A stretch of DNA of 64,000 nucleotides from an uncultured Clostridia bacterium (lineage in GTDB: Bacteria; Bacillota; Clostridia; Oscillospirales; Ruminococcaceae): the NCBI GenBank assembly GCA_944387885.1, contig CALXGR010000004.1:18598-82597 (forward strand). Direction: 5' to 3'. The position numbers and the translations under genes are program-made. Numbering within the stretch: the first letter of the stretch is position 1; every line of letters begins with the position of its first letter. Positions 48,488 through 57,143 of this stretch are shown here, piece by piece. The notes under the pieces are model-generated. The model worked only from the letters and a program-made list of their open reading frames with translations, was not told where the DNA came from and did not search any database.

Positions 48488-48563
48488 GCCGCCGTAGCTC
48501 AATAGGCAGAGCAGCTGATTTGTAATCAGCAGGTTGCGGGTTCGACTCCCACCGGCGGCTCCA
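48488..48563 (+). tRNA. tRNA-Thr (TGT anticodon), phage-encoded
   Basis: 76 bases. Acceptor GCCGCCG/CGGCGGC, D stem GCTC/GAGC, anticodon stem GCTGA/TCAGC with loop TTTGTAA (anticodon TGT), T stem GCGGG/CCCAC with one C-A mismatch, encoded CCA. Located inside the prophage, so it supplements decoding of ACA codons in the lower-GC late genes. Confidence 0.95.
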
Positions 48564-48569
48564 ATGATA

Positions 48570-48602
48570 AGCTGTCCAGCAAAGGCTGGGCGGCTCTTTT
48601 TA
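48570..48602 (+). terminator. Terminator after tRNA-Thr
   Basis: Stem of about eleven pairs (48570-48580 with 48585-48595, G-T wobbles) followed by CTTTTT. Confidence 0.75.
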
Positions 48603-48685
48603 TGCGGTTGGATATCCAAACGCTATGCTTGCAAATTCAGCCACAGAAAAAAGCCGGGATTTTACTCCCGGCTTTCGTTATTTAG

Positions 48686-49072
48686 TTATTCGAGATTAAG
48701 CTGTTTCTTTAGACCTGCCTGCAGGGCAGCGGAGAAGTTGATGTGAGCAGCTTCTGCAGCCTCATTGAGCCAGGAAGGAATGGTACAGTTTTTGCGGACC
48801 ACCCGCATATCATTGGCCCGGCGGTATGCATCGAAATCAATATCAACAAGGGTCGCAAGTTCTCCAGGGTTGCAAGTAGGCAATTCGGAGGAGCCTTCTG
48901 GGATAGATCGGCCGGAATCTTCTTCGGCCAATCCCCACAGTCCGATGGCATCCCGGGCCATTGCAATAGCATCGGGAATGGTTTCTCCTTCAGTATTGAT
49001 ATCTAAGGCGGGAACATAAACGACATAGCCATTTTCAGCAGGGGTAAGAATAATTGGGTAAACAGATTTCAT
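48686..49072 (-). CDS. hicB: HicB-family antitoxin
   Basis: 128 residues. N-terminal HicB RNase-H-like fold (YPIILTPAENGYVVYVPALDINTEGETIPDAIAMARDAIGLW) and a C-terminal DNA-binding part (FDAYRRANDMRVVRKNCTIPSWLNEAAEAAHINFSAALQAGLKKQL), a ribbon-helix-helix or HTH-like domain. Neutralises HicA and should autoregulate the pair. It lies 46 bases downstream of hicA, opposite to the surrounding late genes. Confidence 0.9.
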   Translation of the reverse strand: MKSVYPIILTPAENGYVVYVPALDINTEGETIPDAIAMARDAIGLWGLAEEDSGRSIPEGSSELPTCNPGELATLVDIDFDAYRRANDMRVVRKNCTIPSWLNEAAEAAHINFSAALQAGLKKQLNLE

Positions 49073-49118
49073 ATGACTTTTCTCCTTGAATATATCAGAA
49101 TCATGAAGGGGTGGGGGC

Positions 49119-49292
49119 TTATTTCAGCCCCCGCCGTTTGATGATTGCTTTTGCCAGTAATTCATTTAGTTCTTTATGCCTGGGAATCGCTTCACTCTCC
49201 TTTCCATTGGTGTAGATGATGTGATTGCTACCTTCTCTGGATTTCCACCATCCGTTACTTTCCAGTAACTTTATCAGGTCTTTCTGTTTCAT
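49119..49292 (-). CDS. hicA: HicA-family mRNA interferase toxin
   Basis: 57 residues, starting MKQKDLIKLLESNGWW, with the conserved catalytic His in GSNHIIY and the C-terminal IPRHKELNELLAKAIIK. HicA is a small double-stranded-RNA-binding-fold RNase that cleaves mRNA when free of HicB. Ribosome site GAGGTGA. Promoter TTGACT-N17-TATAAT on the minus strand. Confidence 0.92.
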   Translation of the reverse strand: MKQKDLIKLLESNGWWKSREGSNHIIYTNGKESEAIPRHKELNELLAKAIIKRRGLK

Positions 49293-49311
49293 GTAATCAC
49301 CTCATGTTTAT

Positions 49312-49340
49312 ATTATACGCATTTAGTGCGCATAAGTCAA
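49312..49340 (-). promoter_or_regulatory. hicAB promoter with dyad in the spacer
   Basis: Minus strand: TTGACT (49335-49340), 17 bp, TATAAT (49312-49317). The spacer holds a dyad, CGCA-CTAAA-TGCG, a probable HicB operator. Confidence 0.75.
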
Positions 49341-49357
49341 GAGGAAATTAGAAAAAA

Positions 49358-49648
49358 GTGAGAGATTTTGCAAAAAAATTTTATAAGTCGAAGACATGGC
49401 AGCAAACAAGGAAGGCATACGCAGGAAGTGTTGGAGGACTGTGTGAGAAGTGCTTAAAGCAGGGAATCTATAAGGCAGGAGAGATTGTTCACCATAAAAT
49501 TGAACTTACACCGGAGAATATCAATGACCCGGCGGTATGCCTATCATGGGGGAACCTGGAACTGCTCTGCAGAGACTGCCATGCAAGGGCTCATGGAGCA
49601 AAGAAGAGATACAAAGTAGATGAAATGGGGCGGGTTTGTGTCAGATGA
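49358..49648 (+). CDS. HNH endonuclease
   Basis: 96 residues. The HNH fold is clear: CEKCLKQG, VHHKIELTPENINDP, NLELLCRDCHARAHG. HNH proteins next to terminase stimulate packaging cleavage with the large subunit. GTG start at 49358; GAGGA lies 12 bases upstream. First gene of the packaging module. Confidence 0.9.
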   Translation: MRDFAKKFYKSKTWQQTRKAYAGSVGGLCEKCLKQGIYKAGEIVHHKIELTPENINDPAVCLSWGNLELLCRDCHARAHGAKKRYKVDEMGRVCVR

Positions 49649-49786
49649 CCTACCCCCCCTATGCTTTAGTAAAATAAAGTGCCGGGAGACCGGTGGGTGG
49701 AGTTTAGTTTTCCTCTCTCAGGTGCGCATACCCCCCACCCAATATATACGCGCGTATATAAGCAGACCAAAAAAGGAGGTGGTATT

Positions 49787-50125
49787 TTGGCCAAAAAACG
49801 GACAGAAAAGTCAGAAATCAACAGACTTACCAAGATTTTCAAAGATCTTCCGGAAAACCAGTTTGCAGTAGCCCAGGGGCTCATTGTACAGGCCGCCCGG
49901 CTCAGGGTTCGCCTGGATCGGCTCTGGGAGGATATCCAAGAAAACGGTGAGACAGAGCAGTTTTCGCAATCCGATAAAACCGACCCATATGAGAGAGAAC
50001 GCCCGGCGGCCCGTCTGTTTACGGCCACAGATAAAAACTACCAGAGTGTTATAAAACAGCTGGTGGAAATGGTGCCGCAGAGCCAGTCAAGGAATAAGCT
50101 GGCGGAGCTGATGAAGGATGGTTAA
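49787..50125 (+). CDS. terS: Terminase small subunit
   Basis: 112 residues, P27-like small terminase: LAKKRTEKSEINRLTKIFKDLPENQFAVAQGLIVQAARLRVRLDRLWEDIQENG, with a C-terminal helix. Binds the packaging site and recruits the large subunit. I use the TTG at 49787, seven bases after AGGAGG; a longer in-frame start at 49679 lacks a site. Its end overlaps terL by eight bases. Confidence 0.85.
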   Translation: MAKKRTEKSEINRLTKIFKDLPENQFAVAQGLIVQAARLRVRLDRLWEDIQENGETEQFSQSDKTDPYERERPAARLFTATDKNYQSVIKQLVEMVPQSQSRNKLAELMKDG

Positions 50126-51767
50126 TTACATATTGGCTTACTACCAGGCAATCCAAAACGGAAGCGAGGTGGTAGGCCGATGGATTGGACTGTTCTATGA
50201 ATATGTTGTGAAGGGGATGCAGGAGCAGTCTTTTTTCTTTGACCAGAAGAAAGCAAACAGAGCGATCCGATTTATAGAAACATTTTGCCATCACTGTGAG
50301 GGGAGAGATGATCTTCTAAAGCTGGAGTTATGGCAGAAGGCATTTGTTTCGGTTATATTCGGAGTCGTTGGGGCAGATGGACTGCGCCAGTTCCGGGAAG
50401 TAGTGCTGATCGTGGCCCGGAAAAACGGGAAAAGCCTTTTCGCTGCGGCGATCATTGCCTACTGTGTATATCTGGATGGAGAATACGGAGCTAAAGTTTA
50501 CTGTGTGGCGCCAAAGCTTGACCAGGCGGATCTGGTGTACTCTGCGTTTTGGCAGTCGATTGCAAAAGAGCCGGAGCTGGAGACACTCATCCGGAGAAGA
50601 AAATCTGACTACTACATTGAAAGCACAAATTCCAGTGTAAAAAAAATCGCATTCAACTCCAAAAAGTCAGATGGATATAACCCGTCCTTGACGGTATGCG
50701 ATGAGATTGCAAGTTGGCCGGGGGTGGCGGGGCTGAAACAGTATGAGGTTATGAAGTCTGCCCTGGGCGCACGGAAACAACCTATGATTCTGTCTATTTC
50801 TACTGCCGGATATGAAAACGAGGGAATTTATGATGAGCTAATAAAGCGATGTACAAGATTTCTGATGGGGGACAGCCGGGAGCGCCGGTTGGCCCCTTTC
50901 CTGTACATGATCGATGATGTACAGAAATGGAATGACATCACAGAACTGCGAAAATCAAACCCAAATCTGGGGGTCTCAGTGTCTGTGGATTATCTCCTGG
51001 AGGAAATCGCCGTAGCAGAGGGAAGCCTTTCAAAAAAGGCAGAGTTTATCACAAAGTACTGCAATATCAAGCAGAATAGCAGCCAGGCATGGCTTTCCAC
51101 ACAGGCTGTAGAGTCCGCTTGTGGGGAAGCACTGCGGATGGAAGACTTCCGGAACTGCTACTGTGTGGGTGGAATCGACCTTTCCCGCACTACAGACCTG
51201 ACGGCCTGTGGAATAGTCCTGGAAAAGAAGGGAAGGTTGTATGTGTTCATGCACTTCTTCCTCCCGGCGGAGCGGTTGGAGGAGGCAACAGCCCGGGACG
51301 GGCTGCCCTACTCTATCTATGTACAACGAGGGTTTCTGACCTTATCGGGAGACAATTTTGTGGATTACCATGACTGTTTTAACTGGTTCAGAATGCTCAT
51401 AGAACAGTACCAAATCTATCCGCTTAAAGTGGGGTATGACCGTTACACTGCCCAGTACCTGGTGCAGGATATGAAGCAGTACGGATTCCATATGGAGGAT
51501 GTATTTCAGGGGTTCAATCTGACACCTGTGATTCGGGAGACAGAGGGACTGATGAGGGATGGAACATTCTGCATTGGTGATAACGACCTGATGAAGGTTC
51601 ATCTGCTGGACATGGCCATAAAAAGCGAGGCGGAGAGCGGACGGTGCAAGCCAATCAAGATGAGTGCGAAAGTACACATAGATGGCGGGGCGGCCCTCTT
51701 GGATGCTATGACGGTCAGGCAAAAGTATTACGCAGAGATAGGGAGGCAGCTGAAAAATGGGGGTTGA
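50118..51767 (+). CDS. terL: Terminase large subunit
   Basis: 549 residues. ATPase domain: VLIVARKNGKS as the P loop (RKNGKS 101-106), DEIASW as Walker B; nuclease domain begins near GGIDLSRTTDLTA, with the second acidic region near YDRYTAQYLV. Packages DNA into the prohead through the portal. Length is normal for Terminase_1/lambdoid-Lactococcus types. Confidence 0.95.
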   Translation: MVNYILAYYQAIQNGSEVVGRWIGLFYEYVVKGMQEQSFFFDQKKANRAIRFIETFCHHCEGRDDLLKLELWQKAFVSVIFGVVGADGLRQFREVVLIVARKNGKSLFAAAIIAYCVYLDGEYGAKVYCVAPKLDQADLVYSAFWQSIAKEPELETLIRRRKSDYYIESTNSSVKKIAFNSKKSDGYNPSLTVCDEIASWPGVAGLKQYEVMKSALGARKQPMILSISTAGYENEGIYDELIKRCTRFLMGDSRERRLAPFLYMIDDVQKWNDITELRKSNPNLGVSVSVDYLLEEIAVAEGSLSKKAEFITKYCNIKQNSSQAWLSTQAVESACGEALRMEDFRNCYCVGGIDLSRTTDLTACGIVLEKKGRLYVFMHFFLPAERLEEATARDGLPYSIYVQRGFLTLSGDNFVDYHDCFNWFRMLIEQYQIYPLKVGYDRYTAQYLVQDMKQYGFHMEDVFQGFNLTPVIRETEGLMRDGTFCIGDNDLMKVHLLDMAIKSEAESGRCKPIKMSAKVHIDGGAALLDAMTVRQKYYAEIGRQLKNGG

Positions 51768-51769
51768 CC

Positions 51770-52951
51770 ATGGGCTTATTCGATAAAATTTTCAAGAGAC
51801 CGGAACCTTCCGGGAAAACAGAGGGCTATTTCAAAACACTGACAGCCTACACGCCGGTATTTACCACATGGGGCGGAAAACTGTATGAGAGCGAACTGGT
51901 GCGGTCCGCTATCCATGCAAGAGCGACTCATATCAGTAAACTTCGGGTACAGGTAGAGGGAAAAGCAAAGCCAAGACTTCAGACAAGATTGAAGACAGGG
52001 CCGAATGAGTGGCAGACCTGGGGGCAGTTCCTGTACCGGCTTTCCACAATTCTGGATGTAAATAACACAGCATTTATTGTTCCTGTGATGGATGACTATA
52101 TGGAAGTGACCGGAATTTTTCCGGTACTTCCGTCTCAGTGCGTGATCGTGCAGAATGATGGAGAACCGTGGCTGCGGTACCAGTTTCAAACGGGGCAGTA
52201 TGCCAGCATTGAAATGAAATACTGCGGCATTATGAATAAGTTCCAGTATGAGGATGATTTCTTTGGGGAGGATAATGCCGCCCTGAGACCCACCATGGAA
52301 CTCATCAATATCCAGAATCAAGGAATAGGAGAGGCAGTCAAGAACGCATCTACATTCCGGTTTATGGCCAGGGTAAACAATTTCTCCACTGCGGAAGATC
52401 TGGCAAAAGAGAGAAAGCGATTTTCCAGAGAAAACCTTCAGAGTGAAGGGGGAGGATTGCTTCTGTTCCCCAATACATATACGGACATTGCTCAAATAAA
52501 ATCCAATCCTTATGTGGTGGATGCAGAACAGATGAAGCTGATCCAGACCAATGTCTATAACTATTTTGGGGTCAATGAGAGCATTCTCCAGAATAAGGCC
52601 TATGGAGATGCATGGGCAGCGTTCTATGAAGGAGCAATAGAACAGTTTGCAATCCAGTTTTCGGATGTGACAACGAAAATGCTTTTTTCAGAGCGGGAAC
52701 GAGCGGCTGGGGCACTTTTGATGGCAACAGCAAATCGGCTGCAGTATATGAGTAATGCAGATAAGCTGAATGTGTCGTCTCAAATGGCAGACCGAGGCAT
52801 TATGAACCGGGATGAAATTCGGGAAATATGGAATCTTCCGCCTCTGCCGGACGGACAGGGGCAAGCGTACACCATTCGAGGAGAGTATTACCTGTTGGGG
52901 AAAGATGGAAGTGTGACAAAGAAAGGAGATGACCTGACCAGTGGAACTTAA
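51770..52951 (+). CDS. Phage portal protein
   Basis: 393 residues, HK97-type portal. MGLFDKIFKRPE start, wing/stem region with TATANRLQYMSN-like segment, and NVYNYFGVNESILQNKAYGDAWAAFYEGAIEQFAIQ typical for the crown-proximal helix. I start at 51770, since it lies just past the terL stop. Forms the dodecameric ring at the head vertex. Confidence 0.93.
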   Translation: MGLFDKIFKRPEPSGKTEGYFKTLTAYTPVFTTWGGKLYESELVRSAIHARATHISKLRVQVEGKAKPRLQTRLKTGPNEWQTWGQFLYRLSTILDVNNTAFIVPVMDDYMEVTGIFPVLPSQCVIVQNDGEPWLRYQFQTGQYASIEMKYCGIMNKFQYEDDFFGEDNAALRPTMELINIQNQGIGEAVKNASTFRFMARVNNFSTAEDLAKERKRFSRENLQSEGGGLLLFPNTYTDIAQIKSNPYVVDAEQMKLIQTNVYNYFGVNESILQNKAYGDAWAAFYEGAIEQFAIQFSDVTTKMLFSERERAAGALLMATANRLQYMSNADKLNVSSQMADRGIMNRDEIREIWNLPPLPDGQGQAYTIRGEYYLLGKDGSVTKKGDDLTSGT

Positions 52952-53576
52952 CGACAGACAGCTGAGCAGGCTGGAGAGCGGACGGGAGTACCGCTCCATG
53001 ACAATGACCGTTCGGGAAGCGGGAAATGGGGATGAAATGGTAGTAGAAGGATATGCAACGACCTTCAATCAGCCCTATCTGCTGTACGATGGCAGAGACT
53101 ATAAGGTGGTGGAGCAAATCGCCCCCACCGCATTCTCAGAGTGTGATATGGATGATGTTATCATGCAGTACAACCATGAGGGAAGGGTATTTGCCAGAAA
53201 TACAAATGGCACACTTACCCTGACTGTAGATGCCATTGGCCTAAAAATTACGGCCAACCTGGGAGGCACCGACATTGGCCGGCAGCTTTATCAGGAAATC
53301 AAAGGCGGTTATACAGACAAGATGTCCTTTGGGTTTGTGGTGGCAGAGGACCAGAGAACCGCAACGGTAGACCACGAAAGCAATGTGGAAACCGTGACCA
53401 GAACCATCACAAAAATTAAAAAGCTGTACGATGTCAGCGCCGTGTCCATTCCGGCCAACGACATGACATCTATCAGTGCCCAGAGATACGCCGACGGAGT
53501 GATCGACGGTATCAAGGCGGAGAGACTGGAACGGGCAAATAAGGTTAAAAAATTAAAACTTTTACTGGAGGTATGA
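52941..53576 (+). CDS. HK97-type prohead protease
   Basis: 211 residues. EGYATTFNQPYLLYDGRDYKVVEQIAPTAFSE, the catalytic region QYNHEGRVFAR (His) and GGYTDKMSFGFVV (Ser) mark the U35/HK97 protease. Cleaves the scaffold part of the capsid protein. GTG start; overlaps portal by 11 bases. Confidence 0.92.
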   Translation: MELNDRQLSRLESGREYRSMTMTVREAGNGDEMVVEGYATTFNQPYLLYDGRDYKVVEQIAPTAFSECDMDDVIMQYNHEGRVFARNTNGTLTLTVDAIGLKITANLGGTDIGRQLYQEIKGGYTDKMSFGFVVAEDQRTATVDHESNVETVTRTITKIKKLYDVSAVSIPANDMTSISAQRYADGVIDGIKAERLERANKVKKLKLLLEV

Positions 53577-53577
53577 A

Positions 53578-54648
53578 ATGACTCGTAAAGAAGAAATCGA
53601 AGCCCGCCTGGCAGCCATTGCAGTGGAGGCGGACAATCCTGAAGCAGATCTGGATAAGCTGACCGATGAAACCCGGAGCCTGAAGGCGGAGTTGAAGCAG
53701 CTGGAGGAGGCGGCAGAAAAGCGCCGCAAGCTGCGTGAGGCTGTGGCAAATGGACAGGGAACTGTGGTGCGCCGGTTCAGCGACCATGTGGAGGAAGGAA
53801 CTGAGCCTTTTGCTTTGGACTCCGAGGAGTATCGCACGGCATGGCTCAAAAAACTCCAGAGCCGTAATCTGAGCCAGGAGGAGAAGCGGGCGCTCACTGC
53901 TGCAAACGGTGCAATTTCCAAGCTGGTGGCCAACGATATCATGACCCAGGTGCGGGACCATGCTCCTCTCATGGAGCGGATCACCATGGTCTACAGCGGT
54001 TCCAAAATCACCTACTATGTGGAAGGAACCAACGATGCAGCAACCGACCACACCGAAAATGGGGCGATTACCCCGGCGAATGATACTCTGACCCCTGTTG
54101 AACTCAGCCCGGCTGAGATCGTAAAGCTGGTACAAATCTCCGATGCAGCCCAGCAGATGAGTATTCCGGCTTTTAACAGCTGGATCGTCAGTATGCTGGG
54201 AGAGGCTATCGCCCGTAAAATCAATGAGAAAATCATTACTGCGATTACTGCGGCGGCTTCCTCCGCAGGAACTTCTATCGATGCCGCAACGGTGCAGGCT
54301 CTCCTGGGCAGTGTAAAGGGTGCTGGCGTGGCTATTCTGTGTAACCGGAAAACCCTTTACACTAAGCTGCTGCCCATTCAGGACAACAGTAAGAGCAGCA
54401 TTGTAAAGTTTGCGGGCGGTTCCGAGAAGGCCTATGTGTACGGCGTTGAAGTCCTTCAGGATGACAATGTTGCGGACGATACCGTGCTGGCCGGAGATAT
54501 GACCAAGGCGGTGGGTGCTATGGGAGAAAACATTGCCGTGCGCCAGCAGTACGATATCGACACCAACAGCCATAAGTACCTTGGTGTGGCCCTGTTTGAT
54601 GTTAAGGTTGGTCTTGCAAGTGCGTTCTCCAAAATTGCGGCAGGTTAA
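53578..54648 (+). CDS. HK97-type major capsid protein
   Basis: 356 residues. An N-terminal coiled-coil delta domain (about 1-65, EEIEARLAAIAVEADNPEADLDKLTDETRSLKAELKQLEEAAEKRRK) should be removed by the protease; the rest is the HK97 fold with P-loop and A domain (GVAILCNRKTLYTKLLPIQD). ATG behind GGAGG. Confidence 0.95.
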   Translation: MTRKEEIEARLAAIAVEADNPEADLDKLTDETRSLKAELKQLEEAAEKRRKLREAVANGQGTVVRRFSDHVEEGTEPFALDSEEYRTAWLKKLQSRNLSQEEKRALTAANGAISKLVANDIMTQVRDHAPLMERITMVYSGSKITYYVEGTNDAATDHTENGAITPANDTLTPVELSPAEIVKLVQISDAAQQMSIPAFNSWIVSMLGEAIARKINEKIITAITAAASSAGTSIDAATVQALLGSVKGAGVAILCNRKTLYTKLLPIQDNSKSSIVKFAGGSEKAYVYGVEVLQDDNVADDTVLAGDMTKAVGAMGENIAVRQQYDIDTNSHKYLGVALFDVKVGLASAFSKIAAG

Positions 54649-54661
54649 GGCGGTGGGATGA

Positions 54662-54934
54662 ATGCTGGACAAGGTTAAGTTGGCGCTGCGGGTAAAAACC
54701 ACGGCGTTTGACAGTGAAATCACTGACCTGATTGCCGCCGCACTGGCTGACCTTGGCATGGCTGGCGTGACAAACCAGGAACAGACAGACCCGCTCATCA
54801 TTCGAGCAGTGACTACATATTGTAGGATAAACTTTGGGCAGCCTGATGATTATGACCGGCTTAAAGCATCCTACGATGAACAGAAGGCACAGCTCATGAT
54901 GGCAACTGGGTACACGAATTGGGGGGATACCTGA
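54662..54934 (+). CDS. Head-tail connector (gp6-like)
   Basis: 90 residues, helical: VKLALRVKTTAFDSEITDLIAAALADLGMAGV, QTDPLIIRAVTTYCRINFGQPDDYDRLKASYDEQ. Matches the gp6/Gp15-type head-completion adaptor. Directly follows capsid, overlapping the next gene by one base. Confidence 0.87.
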   Translation: MLDKVKLALRVKTTAFDSEITDLIAAALADLGMAGVTNQEQTDPLIIRAVTTYCRINFGQPDDYDRLKASYDEQKAQLMMATGYTNWGDT

Positions 54935-55236
54935 TGGATAGATCCTCTGTGCTGAAGCTGGTCAGAACCGCCTATACAAAGGACGACATCAAGCAGATGG
55001 TGCCCAGTGAAACCACACGGGATGTGTTCTGTGCGGTTACAAGTGTGAGTGCCCAGGAATTTTATGAGGCTGGCCGGGCCGGGCTTCGGCCGGAATGGAG
55101 AGTAGTCATGTTTGCTCCTGACTATGAAGGGGAAGACATCGCTGAGCTGAATGGGGTGCGGTACAGTGTGTACCGCACCTTCCTGGGAAAGAATGAAACC
55201 ATTGAACTGTATCTGGAACGAAAGGCGGGTGTATGA
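54934..55236 (+). CDS. Head closure protein
   Basis: 100 residues, beta-rich: MDRSSVLKLVRTAYTKDDIKQMVPSETTRDVFCAVTSVS, EDIAELNGVRYSVYRTFLGKNETIELYLERK. Corresponds to SPP1 gp16-like stopper. I use the ATG at 54934, overlapping the previous stop. Confidence 0.82.
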   Translation: MDRSSVLKLVRTAYTKDDIKQMVPSETTRDVFCAVTSVSAQEFYEAGRAGLRPEWRVVMFAPDYEGEDIAELNGVRYSVYRTFLGKNETIELYLERKAGV

Positions 55237-55613
55237 TGGCCGGTATCAGGGTAGAAGACCTGGCAAGTGCCATTGAAAAGGAACTCTCTGCATACAGCCA
55301 GGAGGTCACAGATGGGCTGAAGAAAGAAGTCAAACAGGTGGCCAAGGAATGTAAAGAGGAAATCCAGCAGAACAGCCCGGTACTCACAGGCAGTTACAAA
55401 AAGGGATGGAACAGTCAGGTGGCCTATGAAAATCAGGAGGATATTCGGGTGGTAGTAAGAAATAAGACTGACTATCAGCTGACACACCTGCTGGAAAACG
55501 GGCATGCCAAAGTCACCGGGGGACGGGTGGAAGGACATCCGCACATTGCCCCGGCGGAACAGAATGCGGAGAAAAAGCTGCTCAAAAAGGTAAAGGTGGT
55601 GGTCCGAGGATGA
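55233..55613 (+). CDS. HK97 gp10-like tail-head joining protein
   Basis: 126 residues: LASAIEKELSAYSQEVTDGLKKEVKQVAKECKEEIQQNSPVLTGSYKKGW, then LTHLLENGHAKVTGGRVEGHPHIAPAEQNAEKKLLKKV, the typical gp10 signature. Joins head to tail. Overlaps both neighbours by four bases. Confidence 0.9.
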   Translation: MMAGIRVEDLASAIEKELSAYSQEVTDGLKKEVKQVAKECKEEIQQNSPVLTGSYKKGWNSQVAYENQEDIRVVVRNKTDYQLTHLLENGHAKVTGGRVEGHPHIAPAEQNAEKKLLKKVKVVVRG

Positions 55614-55921
55614 CCTTGAAGGAACTTGGAACACTGCTGGAATCAACAGGACTTCCAGTGACCTACCGGGCATGGCCGGAGAAAGAAGCTCCGCCGCTCC
55701 CCTTTATCTGCTATCTGGTGGCCTACAGCAACAATTTTGGGGCAGACGGGGGAGTTTACGCAAGGGTCGACCATATTCAGGTCGAACTATACACAAAGCA
55801 AAAAGAACCGCAAACAGAGGACAAGGTGGAAAAAGCCTTGTCCTCCCTTTTTTGGGAGAAAACAGAAACCTATCTGGATTCTGAAAAATGCTATCAAATT
55901 CTATACGAAATCGAGGTGTGA
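55610..55921 (+). CDS. Tail completion/terminator protein
   Basis: 103 residues, small alpha/beta: LLESTGLPVTYRAWPEKEAPPLPFICYLVAYSNNFGADGGVYARVDHIQVELYTKQKE. Fits the tail terminator at this position; caps the tail tube at its head end. Confidence 0.8.
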   Translation: MTLKELGTLLESTGLPVTYRAWPEKEAPPLPFICYLVAYSNNFGADGGVYARVDHIQVELYTKQKEPQTEDKVEKALSSLFWEKTETYLDSEKCYQILYEIEV

Positions 55922-55923
55922 GA

Positions 55924-56520
55924 ATGTCTACCAATACCGATACCAACAAGTATCACTACGACCTTACCAATGTTCATGTGGCAGAGCTGATGACCGATGA
56001 TGTGGATGAAGGGGCAACCTTTGGAACGCCGGAGCGGATGCCTGGTGCCGTGAGCATGGATCTGTCCGCTCAGGGGGAAATCACAAAGTTCCGGGCTGAT
56101 GCAACCGATTACATCGTGACCGAGAACAATAATGGCTATGAGGGGGATATTACCTTTGCCATGATTCCGGACTGGTTCCGTCAGAAGTACATGAACAACC
56201 GCCTCTCCGAAAAGGATAAGGTCATGACTGAAAGCGCAAATATGGGTTCCAAAAAGTTTGCGCTTCTGTATGAGTTCCTGGGAGATAAAAAGCACCGGCG
56301 CCATGTGCTGTATAGCTGCATTGCCACACGACCCAATATCAAGGGGGAGAACAAGGAAAACCAGAAAGAGCCGGACACGGAGGCAATGACCATCACGGCA
56401 TCCCCGCTGGCTAACGGTGATGTGAAATCCTCCACCACTTCTGACACACCGGAAACGGTATATGAAGGGTGGTTCGAAAGTGTATGGACCAAGGATACAA
56501 CGGCAGGAGCAGGAGGCTGA
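55924..56520 (+). CDS. Major tail tube protein
   Basis: 198 residues, beta-rich, phi13-type major tail protein: VHVAELMTDDVDEGATFGTPERMPGAVSMDLSAQGEITKFRADATDYIVTENNNGYEGDITFAMIP. Polymerises into the tail tube. ATG at 55924 (a longer frame lacks a ribosome site). Confidence 0.9.
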   Translation: MSTNTDTNKYHYDLTNVHVAELMTDDVDEGATFGTPERMPGAVSMDLSAQGEITKFRADATDYIVTENNNGYEGDITFAMIPDWFRQKYMNNRLSEKDKVMTESANMGSKKFALLYEFLGDKKHRRHVLYSCIATRPNIKGENKENQKEPDTEAMTITASPLANGDVKSSTTSDTPETVYEGWFESVWTKDTTAGAGG

Positions 56521-56524
56521 TACC

Positions 56525-56947
56525 ATGGCAGAGAAAGTGATTCTCATTGATGGGAAAGAGGTGGGGTTCCGGGCTACGGCCCTGACCCCTCGCATTTATC
56601 GGCATAAAATGGGCCGAGACATCATCCGGGATATGAATCAGCTGAAAAAAGGATATGACAGGGCGGTCAAAAGCCAGAATCTGAAGAAGCCGGGGGAAGA
56701 TGCAACAGAGCAGGAACTGGCGGAGTATGAGGAGGCCGTGAAAGAGGCACAGCTTTCCGTGATGGACCTGGAAATTTTCGAAAATGTAGCCTTTGTCATG
56801 GCCAGAATGCATGATTCGTCTGTGCCGGGAACTGTGGAGGAGTGGCTGGATGAATTCGGAACATTCTCCATCTACGAAATCCTGCCGGAAATCCTTCAGC
56901 TGTGGGATCTGAATCAGGAGACCACCAGCAAGCCTAAAAAAAAATAA
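56525..56947 (+). CDS. Tail assembly chaperone, short form (gpG-like)
   Basis: 140 residues, helical, ending TTSKPKKK at a run of nine A. Located between tail tube and tape measure, as expected of gpG-type chaperones that coat the tape measure during assembly. The A-run near its end is a slippery site. Confidence 0.87.
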   Translation: MAEKVILIDGKEVGFRATALTPRIYRHKMGRDIIRDMNQLKKGYDRAVKSQNLKKPGEDATEQELAEYEEAVKEAQLSVMDLEIFENVAFVMARMHDSSVPGTVEEWLDEFGTFSIYEILPEILQLWDLNQETTSKPKKK

Positions 56948-57129
56948 AACCAACCGTCCGGGAGGAGACCGGCGCAACCTTCATGCTCCGATGTGCTGAA
57001 CTGAATCTTTCAAGAGAGGACCTGGACGATATGACCATGGGAATGGTTTACGATATGCTGCTTGAGCGGAGCAATGATCAAGAAAAATACAACTTCCTGG
57101 CCACTCAGGAAGACTTTGACCGGTTCTGA
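56525..57129 (+). CDS. Tail assembly chaperone, -1 frameshift product (gpGT-like)
   Basis: A -1 shift on the A run (56936-56944) just before the stop of the short form continues into a 60-codon frame to the TGA at 57127-57129, with FMLRCAELNLSREDLDDMTMG and a QEKYNFLATQEDFDRF end. The second frame has no good start or ribosome site and is open only from 56938, as in lambda gpG/gpGT. The T part is expected to bind the tube protein. Confidence 0.85.
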
Positions 57130-57143
57130 GAGGAGGTGAATCA

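Noticed and set aside
48374..48619. 81-codon minus-strand frame covering tRNA-Thr
   Set aside because: GGSRTRNLL-type peptide is the familiar artefact of translating a tRNA backwards.
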